This document shows, piece after piece, positions 1 to 6,031 of a DNA stretch of 7,744 nucleotides. This DNA is from Candidatus Rokuibacteriota bacterium (GTDB lineage Bacteria; Methylomirabilota; Methylomirabilia; Rokubacteriales; CSP1-6): NCBI GenBank assembly GCA_003221595.1, contig QHSM01000369.1, positions 1 to 7,744 of the forward strand, read 5' to 3'. The notes under the pieces are model-generated. The model made no database searches, had not been told where the DNA came from, and worked only from the letters and a program-made list of their open reading frames with translations. The number at the start of each line of letters is the position of its first letter. Position 1 is the first letter of the stretch. A program made the position numbers and the translations under genes.

Positions 1-399
1 GGCGACCGCGTTCGGCGTCTTGATGTTGATGACCTCGCCCGGCTGCATGCGTTCGCGCGCCACGCTGAGCGCGATCTTCCCGGACTCGATGTCGATGGTG
101 GAGCGCCCGGGCCCCTCGGTGATCGTGACGGCCGAGCGCTCGCGGATGCTGACGACGGCCTTGCCGCCGAGCAGGAGGCGGGCGAACGATTGCTCGCCGG
201 TGACGACGCGATCTTGCAGGAACACGTCGTCCTTGAACTTCAGGACGACCGGCTGTGCGGCCACCGCGCGCGCCGCCGTCACGTTGCCCTCGAGCGTCGT
301 GACGACACCGGCCTTCGTGGCCTGCGCGAACGCCGTGGCGGGCAGCAGGTAGATGGCGAGAGCGAGCCACGCGAGCGCCGGTTTTCGCCATCCACGCAT
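1..399 (-). CDS. FecR-domain exported protein (partial, C-terminus beyond left edge)
   Basis: The minus strand is open from an ATG at 399 to the window edge, giving 133 residues with no stop. Residues 1-25 look like a signal peptide: MRGWRK, a hydrophobic stretch, then ATAFA before Q26. Residues about 30-133 read as a FecR domain, with GVVTTLEGNV, a DRVVTGEQSFARLLL segment, IESGKIALSV and INIKTPNAVA near the edge; the family usually continues with a VRGT-like motif. Classical FecR regulators have a cytoplasmic anti-sigma segment and a membrane anchor. This protein has a cleavable-looking signal directly before the FecR fold, so it is more likely a periplasmic beta-rich protein than an anti-sigma factor. 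An in-frame ATG at 435 is disfavoured because it lies inside the predicted -10 box, whereas GAGG sits about 9 bases before the chosen ATG. The gene is divergent from the TPR-barrel gene. Ligand and role are unknown. Confidence 0.85.
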   Translation of the reverse strand, partial: MRGWRKPALAWLALAIYLLPATAFAQATKAGVVTTLEGNVTAARAVAAQPVVLKFKDDVFLQDRVVTGEQSFARLLLGGKAVVSIRERSAVTITEGPGRSTIDIESGKIALSVARERMQPGEVINIKTPNAVA

Positions 400-433
400 C
401 AGTGAGGGCCTCACCGCGAGAGAGTAGACGGAC

Positions 434-462
434 ATGATCACGTCATTGTGCTTGACTGTCAA
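434..462 (-). promoter_or_regulatory. Predicted sigma-70-like promoter for the FecR-domain gene
   Basis: Read on the minus strand, TTGACA (462-457) matches the -35 consensus exactly. A 17-base spacer follows, then GATCAT (439-434), which matches TATAAT at four of six positions. Transcription would start near 427, giving a leader of about 28 bases before the ATG at 399. This also argues against the upstream in-frame ATG at 435. Prediction from sequence only. Confidence 0.5.
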
Positions 463-463
463 G
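451..463. promoter_or_regulatory. Perfect inverted repeat CTTGAC-T-GTCAAG, possible operator
   Basis: Two perfect 6-base half-sites are separated by one base, between two divergent genes. The repeat contains the -35-like hexamers of both directions (TTGACT on plus, TTGACA on minus). A protein bound here could control both genes together, but the symmetry may simply result from two back-to-back -35 boxes. No regulator gene is visible next to it. Confidence 0.35.
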
Positions 464-479
464 GGCGAACACGGCTAAT
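452..479 (+). promoter_or_regulatory. Possible sigma-70-like promoter for the TPR-barrel gene
   Basis: TTGACT (452-457), a 16-base spacer and GCTAAT (474-479, four of six matches) form a plausible promoter. The predicted start near 486 is only about 5 bases before the ATG at 491 and would exclude the AGGTG ribosome-binding site at 480-484 from the transcript. Either the message is nearly leaderless or the real promoter differs. Confidence 0.3.
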
Positions 480-490
480 AGGTGTGATTC

Positions 491-2092
491 ATGTGCAGAT
501 TCCGGAATCCGCGGCGGTCCCTCCTCTCGACGCGCCTGACGTGCCTGCTGCTCGTGGCGGCGCTGGCCGGGCCCCTCGGCTTCGCCGGGCGCGCGTCCGC
601 GCAGACCACCGAGGCCGACGTCTACGTCGCGCAGGCGGTGCTCGACTTTTCCGACAAGAAGTACGACGCGGCGCTGGTCAACCTCAAGAAGGCGCTCGCG
701 ACGGAGCCCGACCACGTCGAGGCCCTGTACTACACGGGCGTCGTGCTGATGGCCAAGAACCAGCCGGCGGAGGCCACGCCGTTCCTCGAGAAAGCGCGAG
801 CGCGCTCGCGCACCGATCCCTCGATCGCCTTTCAGCTCGGGCTCGCGTACTTCGCGCAGCAGCAGTATGACAAGGCGCAGCCCCTGCTCGAGGAGACGTT
901 CCAGAAGCAGCCGACGCTCGACGGCATCGGATACTACGTGGGCTTCCTGCGCTACCGGAAGAAGGACTATCGCGGCGCGCTCGACGCGTTCAAGGCCGGC
1001 CGCACGAGCAGCCCCGACCTGCAGCAGCTGACGAAGCTCTATTCCGGGCTCGCTCTCGGCTCCCTCGGTCTGCCCGGGCAGGCGACTGCCGAGATCGATC
1101 AGGCGATCCGGGCGGCGCCGGCCTCGGCGTTCACCGGACCCGCCGAGCGGCTGCGCGACTCCATGGTGGCCACGCGCCAGGGCCAGCGCCGGCTGTCCGC
1201 CGAGCTCAAGCTGGGCTTCTTCTACGACGACAACGTGCCGGTCATCCCCGACGCCGATCCGAGCGAGCCGCTCATCACGCTGCTCCGGAAGGCGAACCGC
1301 ACCTCGACCGGTGAGCTGTTCGGGCTGCGCGGGGACTACGCGTGGCTCAGGACGGATCAGTGGGAAGCGACGATCGGCTACTCGTTCTTCGGCACGTACA
1401 ACAACGACCTGCCGTCGTTCAACATCATGAGTCAGCTCGGGAGCCTCGGCGCCTCGTACCGCACGGCGATCGCCAACATGCCGCTGCTCCTCGGCGGGCA
1501 GTACTCGTTCGACGCGCTGTGGCTCGACCAGCGATGGTTCGTCCAGCGGCACACCGGAAGCGCCTACGCCAGCCTCGTCGAGAGCGATCGGTATCTGACC
1601 CAGGTGTTCGCGCGCTACCAGCACAAGAACTTCAATCAGACCATCGACACGCTGCCGGCCGAGGACCGGGACGGCAGCAACTGGATGATCGGCGGAACCC
1701 AGTTCCTCCGCTTCTCGGAGGACCGGCACTTCCTGAAAGTCGGCTACCAGTTCGACTGGGACGACACCGTCGGGAGTAACTACGAGTACGTGGGCAACCG
1801 GGTCACCGGCGGCGGGCAGTACACGCTGCCGTGGTACGCCACCCGGCTCAAGTACGATCTCGACGTCCACTTCCGCAATTACCAGCACAAGAACACCATC
1901 CTGCCCACCACCGCGCCCGGCACGGTTCGGCGGCAGGACACCGAGATTGTCAACATCGTGCGCGCCGAGCTGCCGCTGCCCTGGAGCTTCACGCTCGCCT
2001 TCGAGTACCAGTCGACGATCAACCTCTCGAACATCGCGCTGTTCCAGTACACCCGCAACGTGTACACGATGATGGTCGTCTGGTCGTACTGA
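491..2092 (+). CDS. Exported TPR protein with C-terminal outer-membrane beta-barrel
   Basis: This 533-residue protein has a signal peptide at about 1-37 (basic start, LLLVAALAG core, ASA before Q38). Residues about 40-215 are tandem TPR-like helical pairs, for example KKYDAALVNLKKALATEPD, QPAEATPFLEKARARSRTDP and DYRGALDAFKAG. Residues about 234-533 alternate hydrophobic and polar with many aromatics (ELKLGFFYDDNV, ATIGYSFFGTYNND, RYLTQVFARYQHKNF, FTLAFEYQSTINL) and end in MMVVWSY. The terminal aromatic residue fits an outer-membrane barrel. A periplasmic TPR region before a barrel is the plan of Slam-type lipoprotein assembly modifiers and of exopolysaccharide exporters such as PgaA; I cannot decide between them or show homology. 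The ATG at 491 has AGGTG 6 bases upstream. The tungstate-binding protein gene follows 28 bases downstream, so the two may be co-transcribed. Confidence 0.85.
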   Translation: MCRFRNPRRSLLSTRLTCLLLVAALAGPLGFAGRASAQTTEADVYVAQAVLDFSDKKYDAALVNLKKALATEPDHVEALYYTGVVLMAKNQPAEATPFLEKARARSRTDPSIAFQLGLAYFAQQQYDKAQPLLEETFQKQPTLDGIGYYVGFLRYRKKDYRGALDAFKAGRTSSPDLQQLTKLYSGLALGSLGLPGQATAEIDQAIRAAPASAFTGPAERLRDSMVATRQGQRRLSAELKLGFFYDDNVPVIPDADPSEPLITLLRKANRTSTGELFGLRGDYAWLRTDQWEATIGYSFFGTYNNDLPSFNIMSQLGSLGASYRTAIANMPLLLGGQYSFDALWLDQRWFVQRHTGSAYASLVESDRYLTQVFARYQHKNFNQTIDTLPAEDRDGSNWMIGGTQFLRFSEDRHFLKVGYQFDWDDTVGSNYEYVGNRVTGGGQYTLPWYATRLKYDLDVHFRNYQHKNTILPTTAPGTVRRQDTEIVNIVRAELPLPWSFTLAFEYQSTINLSNIALFQYTRNVYTMMVVWSY

Positions 2093-2120
2093 GGCCCTCC
2101 GGCCGAAAGGAAACGGTGTG

Positions 2121-2849
2121 ATGCGACGTCGCGCACTGCTGATGGCGCTCGTGGTGGCGATCCTCCCGCTGTCCGCCGAGGCCCAGCGGTCGCCGGTGAT
2201 CCTGTCGACCACCACGAGCACCCAGGACTCGGGCCTGCTCGACGTGCTGGTGCCGCGGTTCGAGCGCCAGACGGGCTACAGCGTCAAGACGATCGCGGTG
2301 GGGACCGGCCAGGCCCTGGCGCTGGCGGGACGGGGCGAAGCGGACGTCGTCCTGGCCCACGCGCCCGCGCTCGAGCAGAAGTACATCGCGGACGGCAAGA
2401 TGCTCAACCGGCGCCTCGTCATGTACAACGACTTCGTCATCATCGGGCCCGCGGCGGACCCGGCGAAGATCAAGGGCATGACGAAGGCGGCGGGCGCGAT
2501 GAAGGCCATCGCCGCGACCGGCTCGCGCTTCGTCTCCCGGGGCGACAACTCCGGCACCCACAACCTGGAAAAGGAGCTCTGGAAGCTCGCCGGCGTCGAG
2601 CCGCAGACGGGCTGGTACATCGAGTCCGGGCAGGGGATGGGCGCGACGCTCGGCATCGCCGACGACCGCAAGGCGTACACCCTGACCGATCGCGGGACCT
2701 ACCTGGCGTTCCAGAAGCGGTTCGCCGACTTCATGGTGTCGGGGGACGTTCAGAAGGTCATCAGGACGTTCGGCGTCGGCAAGTACGGCCAGCCCCTGTT
2801 CGTGCCGGTCGCCGGCACGAAGGAAGAAGAGATCGGCCGCACGCCGTAA
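2121..2849 (+). CDS. tupA: TupA-type tungstate ABC transporter substrate-binding protein, apparently shortened
   Basis: The 242-residue product has a signal peptide at about 1-21 (SAEA before Q22), then strong TupA features: STTTSTQDSG (29-38), AVGTGQALALAGRGEADVVL (59-78), HAPALE, VMYNDFVIIGP (100-110), FVSRGDNSGTHNLE (137-150), WYIESGQGMGATL and YTLTDRGTYLAF (186-197). In the family this periplasmic protein binds tungstate, sometimes molybdate, for a TupB permease and TupC ATPase, feeding tungstoenzymes. TupA proteins are usually about 270-285 residues. Here the sequence passes from YLAFQKR (194-200) straight to FADFMVSGDVQKVI, without the expected segment of about 30-40 residues with an LFNPYGVI-like core. 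No neighbouring base run restores it, so it looks like a clean in-frame loss that may damage the C-lobe. No tupB or tupC lies nearby. A GTG at 2118 is an alternative start; AAAGGA at 2106-2111 serves either. Confidence 0.87.
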   Translation: MRRRALLMALVVAILPLSAEAQRSPVILSTTTSTQDSGLLDVLVPRFERQTGYSVKTIAVGTGQALALAGRGEADVVLAHAPALEQKYIADGKMLNRRLVMYNDFVIIGPAADPAKIKGMTKAAGAMKAIAATGSRFVSRGDNSGTHNLEKELWKLAGVEPQTGWYIESGQGMGATLGIADDRKAYTLTDRGTYLAFQKRFADFMVSGDVQKVIRTFGVGKYGQPLFVPVAGTKEEEIGRTP

Positions 2850-2864
2850 GGGCGCGGTCTTCGG

Positions 2865-3161
2865 CTAGCCGGGGCCCGCTCCCGGAGGCGCCATCGCGGC
2901 TTCCTCGCGCGGAACACAGACCGTGGTGGCCTCGTCCCGCCACACGATCGCCCAGCCCATCGCGCGGAGCCGCTCGTCGATCTGTGCCTGGCGGCGGCCG
3001 GCGTGCCGCCGGTCCGGGCTGCGCGACGCACGGTCCAGGCGCCGCTCGCCGAGCCGCCGGTCGACGATGACGGTGACCTCGGCGTTGCCGGTGAACTCTC
3101 GCTGCAGGTAGTCGCGAAGCTTGGGCCGGTGGCGGGAGACGACGAATACGAGATGAGCCAT
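2865..3161 (-). CDS. Small conserved-type protein with DRRxGERR arms, function unknown
   Basis: A 98-residue protein starts at the ATG complementary to 3159-3161, with AGGT a few bases upstream. Residues 1-33 look like an alpha/beta start (HLVFVVSRHRPKLRDYLQ, then VTVIV). Two basic arms follow, DRRLGERR (34-41) and DRRHAGRR (50-57), then a helix (IDERLRAMGWAIVW) and a proline/glycine-rich tail. I recall similar small proteins pairing a strand with DRRxGERR as frequent in some GC-rich soil bacteria, but know no assigned function. There is no signal peptide or membrane segment, so it is probably cytoplasmic; the basic arms might bind nucleic acid or a nucleotide, which is a guess. The frame stays open upstream to 5423 only because it is antisense to the cyclase gene. 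It converges on the tungstate-binding gene (15-base gap) and diverges from the cyclase. Confidence 0.75.
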   Translation of the reverse strand: MAHLVFVVSRHRPKLRDYLQREFTGNAEVTVIVDRRLGERRLDRASRSPDRRHAGRRQAQIDERLRAMGWAIVWRDEATTVCVPREEAAMAPPGAGPG

Positions 3162-3173
3162 GGGGACCTGAAA

Positions 3174-3202
3174 AGCGTACCGTCGCGCGGCGTGACCGTC
3201 AA
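3174..3202 (-). promoter_or_regulatory. Possible sigma-70-like promoter for the DRR-motif small protein
   Basis: On the minus strand, TTGACG (3202-3197, five of six -35 matches), a 17-base spacer and TACGCT (3179-3174, three of six) form a weak candidate. The predicted start near 3167 leaves a leader of only about 6 bases before the ATG at 3161, so the site is doubtful unless the message is nearly leaderless. Confidence 0.25.
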
Positions 3203-3260
3203 GGCCGAAGGGTGCGAATGGCGATAGCGAGGGCGACGGCCCTGGCATAGAGTTGCGGTG

Positions 3261-5402
3261 ATGGGGCGCATCGGGGCCCGTCTGCTGGGCCACACTCGCC
3301 GGCTGCTCTTTGGCATCGGCGCGGCCCTCTGCGTGGCGACGCTGGCGCTCACCGGGTCTCTCGAGCGGTGGGAGCATCTGTGGCTCGACGAGCTCTTCGA
3401 GCTGCGCGGCGTCCGCCCGCCCACCGCGCCGATCGTCATCGTCACCATCGACGAGTCGACCTTCCAGGAGCTCAACCTCCCGTGGCCGTTCCCGCGGGCG
3501 CTGCATGGCAAGCTCATCGACCGGATCAGCGCCGACGGGCCGATCGCCATCGGGGTCGACGTCATGTTCGACAGCCCCTCGATGTTTGGACCCAGGGACG
3601 ACGAGGCCCTCGGCGCGGCGATCGCGCGCGCCGGCAACGTCGTGCTCGTCGCCGCCGGCGCGCAGGACGATCAGCCGCTCGTCGCCCAGGGCGGCAAGGT
3701 GACGGGCGTGGAGCGCGAAGTCTCGAACCTGCCGCTGCCGGTCATCCGAAAGGGCGCCGCGGCCGTCGCCCCGGTCAACATCGTTCTCGATCCCGACGGC
3801 CACATCCGGCGCGTCCCCGTTCGGGTGGCGGTACCCGACCCGCAGAAGGGTTACGAGTGGTGGCTCGCCCTCGACGCCCAGCTCCACCGGCAGGCGCAGG
3901 CGGCCGGCTTGCCGGCGAAGCCGCTCCCCGACGCCCGCGAAGTCCTCATCAACTTCCGCGGCGGGCCCCGGACGTTTCAGTGGGTGCCGTACTACCGCGT
4001 GGTGACGGACGAGTTCAAGGAGATCAAGGGGCTGTTCAGCGGCAAGATCGTGCTGATCGGCTCCACCAGCGAGGCGCAGCACGACGTCTTCGCCACCGCG
4101 TTTGCGCGTGCCGGCACCATGCCGGGCGTCGAGATCCACGCCAACGCGCTCGAGACCTTCATCCGGGGCGACCCGATTCGCGCGATGCCCAGGTCCGTGT
4201 CGACCGCGCTGGCGATCGCCTTCGCGCTCGTCGGCTCGCTGCTGGTCGTGCGCCTCCAGGCGTTCCGCGCGCTGGTCGTCACGCTCGGCCTCTTGGTCGC
4301 GAGCGGCCTCGCCGCTTACGCCGGCTTCCGGTACGGCGACTTCTGGCTCCGCGGGGTCGGGTGCACGTTCGGGCTCCTCCTGGGCTACGGCGCGACCGTC
4401 GTCGAGAACTTCGTGTCGGCCCAGCTCTACAAGCGGCGGCTCTCGCCGTTCTTCTCGCCCGACGTCCTGCGCGCGCTGGTGCGGGCCCGCGACGTCGAGA
4501 GCCTCGGCCCGCGAAGGCGCGTGGCCACCGTGCTCTTCTCCGACATCCGCGGCTTCACGTCGATCTCCGAGCGCCTGCAGCCGGAACAGGTCGAGGAGAT
4601 GCTCGGTGAGTATCTGACCGAGATGACCCAGATCGTCTTCAAGCACCGGGGCTCGGTCGACAAGTACATCGGCGACGGCATCATGGCGCTCTACAACGCG
4701 CCGTTCGAGGATCCCGAGCACGCCCTGAACGCGGTCCGCACCGGCCTCGAGTTCCAGGAGCGGGCCCTCACGGTCTCCGCGAAGTGGCAGGCGCGGCTCG
4801 GCGCCGCCATTCGTATCGGCGTGGGCATCAACACCGGCGAGATGCTGGTGGGTACGCTCGGCTCCCGCCAGCGCTTCGAGTACACCGCGCTCGGCGATCA
4901 CGTCAATCTCGGCTTGCGGCTCGAATCCGCCACGAAGGACTACGGCGCGCCGATCATCATCAGCGAGTACACCTACGCCCTCGTGAAAGGGCGGTTCCCG
5001 ACGCGCGAGCTCGGGGACGTCACGGTCAAGGGCAAATCGCAGCCGGTGAAGATCTACGGCGTCGTGCCGGCCAGCGTACGCAGGTATCAGCGGGCGGCGT
5101 TTGCCGCGGCGGTGACCCTCACCGCGCTCGGCGACGGGCGCGTCTGCCGCGCGCGCGCCGCGGACATCAGCGAGGGCGGACTGGCGCTCGCGGGCGTGCC
5201 CCCCGAGTGGGACATCGGCACCAGGGTCCAGATCCGCGTCGAGGGCGGCGACCTGCCGCGCCGGATCCTCGCCGAGGGCACGATCGTGTCGCGCCGGGGC
5301 GACGCCGCCGGCGTTCAGTTCGCGACGCTGGACGCCGAGTCGGTGGCGGCCGTCGCCGAGTACGTCGCGCGCGGGAGGGAGGCCGAAGACGATGCGAGCT
5401 GA
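3261..5402 (+). CDS. CHASE2 - class III adenylate cyclase - PilZ membrane signalling protein
   Basis: This 713-residue protein has a membrane segment at about 12-33, then an extracytoplasmic CHASE2 domain at about 35-305 (WLDELFELRG, APIVIVTIDESTFQEL, IAIGVDVMFDSPS, KIVLIGSTSEAQHDVFATAF, GVEIHANALETFIRG). Membrane segments follow at about 313-331, 337-357 and 366-386. The cyclase domain (about 420-600) keeps the metal aspartates D428 (FSDIRGFT) and D472 (DKYIGDG), the adenine-specifying pair K468 and T542 (YTALGD), and transition-state N549 and R553 (VNLGLRLE). This is the class IIIb pattern, so it should convert ATP to cAMP. A C-terminal PilZ domain (about 605-700) has RRYQR (607-611) and DISEGG (635-640), matching the RxxxR and DxSxxG c-di-GMP signature. 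CHASE2 is a sensory domain with unknown ligands and, from memory, is often found near FecR-domain genes. A GTG at 3258 directly before the ATG is an alternative start. A lipoprotein gene overlaps the 3' end. Confidence 0.93.
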   Translation: MGRIGARLLGHTRRLLFGIGAALCVATLALTGSLERWEHLWLDELFELRGVRPPTAPIVIVTIDESTFQELNLPWPFPRALHGKLIDRISADGPIAIGVDVMFDSPSMFGPRDDEALGAAIARAGNVVLVAAGAQDDQPLVAQGGKVTGVEREVSNLPLPVIRKGAAAVAPVNIVLDPDGHIRRVPVRVAVPDPQKGYEWWLALDAQLHRQAQAAGLPAKPLPDAREVLINFRGGPRTFQWVPYYRVVTDEFKEIKGLFSGKIVLIGSTSEAQHDVFATAFARAGTMPGVEIHANALETFIRGDPIRAMPRSVSTALAIAFALVGSLLVVRLQAFRALVVTLGLLVASGLAAYAGFRYGDFWLRGVGCTFGLLLGYGATVVENFVSAQLYKRRLSPFFSPDVLRALVRARDVESLGPRRRVATVLFSDIRGFTSISERLQPEQVEEMLGEYLTEMTQIVFKHRGSVDKYIGDGIMALYNAPFEDPEHALNAVRTGLEFQERALTVSAKWQARLGAAIRIGVGINTGEMLVGTLGSRQRFEYTALGDHVNLGLRLESATKDYGAPIIISEYTYALVKGRFPTRELGDVTVKGKSQPVKIYGVVPASVRRYQRAAFAAAVTLTALGDGRVCRARAADISEGGLALAGVPPEWDIGTRVQIRVEGGDLPRRILAEGTIVSRRGDAAGVQFATLDAESVAAVAEYVARGREAEDDAS

Positions 5403-5586
5403 CGTGAGACTGCGTGGGACCACACCGCGAACGATCCTCGGATGGTTGTTGCTGATGCTCAGCGTCGGCGGCTGCGCCGAGTCCGTGGCGCCGGCGCCGG
5501 CGGCGACCGCCCAGCAGACGTGCGAGCGCGCGGGCGGGACGTGGCGCGGGACGCGCTGCGAAACGTCCTCGGGCGGCGGGTACTGA
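5392..5586 (+). CDS. Small predicted lipoprotein overlapping the cyclase gene
   Basis: The 64-residue product has a basic N-terminus, a hydrophobic stretch (ILGWLLLMLSVGG) and a lipobox ending at C28 (VGGC), so signal peptidase II processing is likely. The mature part is only about 37 residues: an alanine/proline linker, then TCERAGGTWRGTRCE with two cysteines that could form a disulfide, and a glycine-rich tail. Its ATG lies 11 bases inside the cyclase gene, and a strong purine-rich site (GGAGGGAGG, 5374-5382) lies 9 bases upstream. Translational coupling to the cyclase is therefore likely. The mature sequence is too short to name a function. A or G at position 29 after the lipid-bearing cysteine is not Asp, so by the E. 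coli rule it would go to the outer membrane. Confidence 0.7.
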   Translation: MRADVRLRGTTPRTILGWLLLMLSVGGCAESVAPAPAATAQQTCERAGGTWRGTRCETSSGGGY

Positions 5587-5603
5587 GTCTCGGCGCCGCT
5601 CAG
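5583..5603. terminator. Weak hairpin between convergent genes, possible bidirectional terminator
   Basis: CTGAG (5583-5587) can pair with CTCAG (5599-5603) around an 11-base loop that contains the palindrome CGGCGCCG (5591-5598). The structure spans both stop codons in the 13-base gap between the lipoprotein gene and dut. There is no T-run on either side, so intrinsic termination is uncertain. Confidence 0.25.
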
Positions 5604-6031
5604 GCGCCCGTCGAACCGAAGCCGTCGTCGCCGCGCTCGCTCGCCGGCAGATCGGCCACCTCGATCAGCTCGGCTCCTTCCACGCGCTGGATGACGAGCT
5701 GGGCCACGCGCTCGCCGCGGCGCAGCGTGACCGGCTGCGCGCCGTGGTTCACGAGCAGAACCTTCAGCTCGCCGCGATAGCCCGCGTCGACCAGCCCCGG
5801 CGCGTTGAGCACCGTCACGCCCTCCGCCCGGGCGAGGCCGGAGCGCGGGAGCACGAGCCCCGCGAGCCCGAAGGGAATGGCCACCGCCAGCCCGGTGCCC
5901 ACGAGGGCGCGCGCCCCCGGCTCGAGCGTGACGTCGTGCGCGGCGTGGAGATCGAGCCCCGCGTCGCCCGCGCGCGCGTACGCGGGCAGCGGCATCGACG
6001 GGTCGAGGCGCTTGACGAGAACCTTGATCAC
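5600..6031 (-). CDS. dut: Deoxyuridine 5'-triphosphate nucleotidohydrolase (dUTPase)
   Basis: The 143-residue product is the normal length of a trimeric dUTPase, which hydrolyses dUTP to dUMP and pyrophosphate, keeping uracil out of DNA and supplying dUMP for dTTP synthesis. All five family motifs are visible: I, AGDAGLDLHA (21-30); II, LPRSGLA (61-67); III, NAPGLVDAGYRGE (76-88), with D82 as the likely catalytic aspartate and Y85 for uridine selection; IV, RGERVAQLVIQRV (105-117); V, GDDGFGSTG (134-142). The start is GTG at 6031, which overlaps the TGA stop of the upstream oxidoreductase by 4 bases, so translation is probably coupled. The nearest AAGG is about 13 bases upstream, a weak binding site consistent with coupling. 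The protein should be cytoplasmic. Confidence 0.96.
   Translation of the reverse strand: MIKVLVKRLDPSMPLPAYARAGDAGLDLHAAHDVTLEPGARALVGTGLAVAIPFGLAGLVLPRSGLARAEGVTVLNAPGLVDAGYRGELKVLLVNHGAQPVTLRRGERVAQLVIQRVEGAELIEVADLPASERGDDGFGSTGA

Noticed and set aside
399..435. Upstream ATG at 435 as start of the FecR-domain gene
   Set aside because: It lies inside the predicted -10 element and would add 12 residues in front of a good signal peptide.
443..2221. 592-residue minus-strand open frame
   Set aside because: It is antisense to the TPR-barrel gene and the start of tupA, with composition typical of GC-rich shadow frames and no recognisable motif.
2700..2760. Frameshift as the cause of the missing TupA segment
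   Set aside because: Both flanking family motifs are in the same frame with no stop, and there are too few bases between them to encode the missing residues in any frame.
2850..2880. Terminator between tupA and the convergent small gene (CGGCTAGCCG at 2862-2871)
   Set aside because: The 10-base palindrome has no loop and no T-run, so it does not make a convincing hairpin terminator.
3368..4609. 413-residue plus-strand frame inside the cyclase gene
   Set aside because: It is out of frame with the cyclase and dominated by R, A and G; it matches no family and has no ribosome-binding site.
2865..5423. 852-residue minus-strand open frame
   Set aside because: Only its last 98 codons (2865-3161) read as a protein. 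The upstream part is antisense to the well-supported CHASE2-cyclase-PilZ gene, is rich in R, E, D and A, and has no domain. It stays open because GC-rich codons avoid stops.
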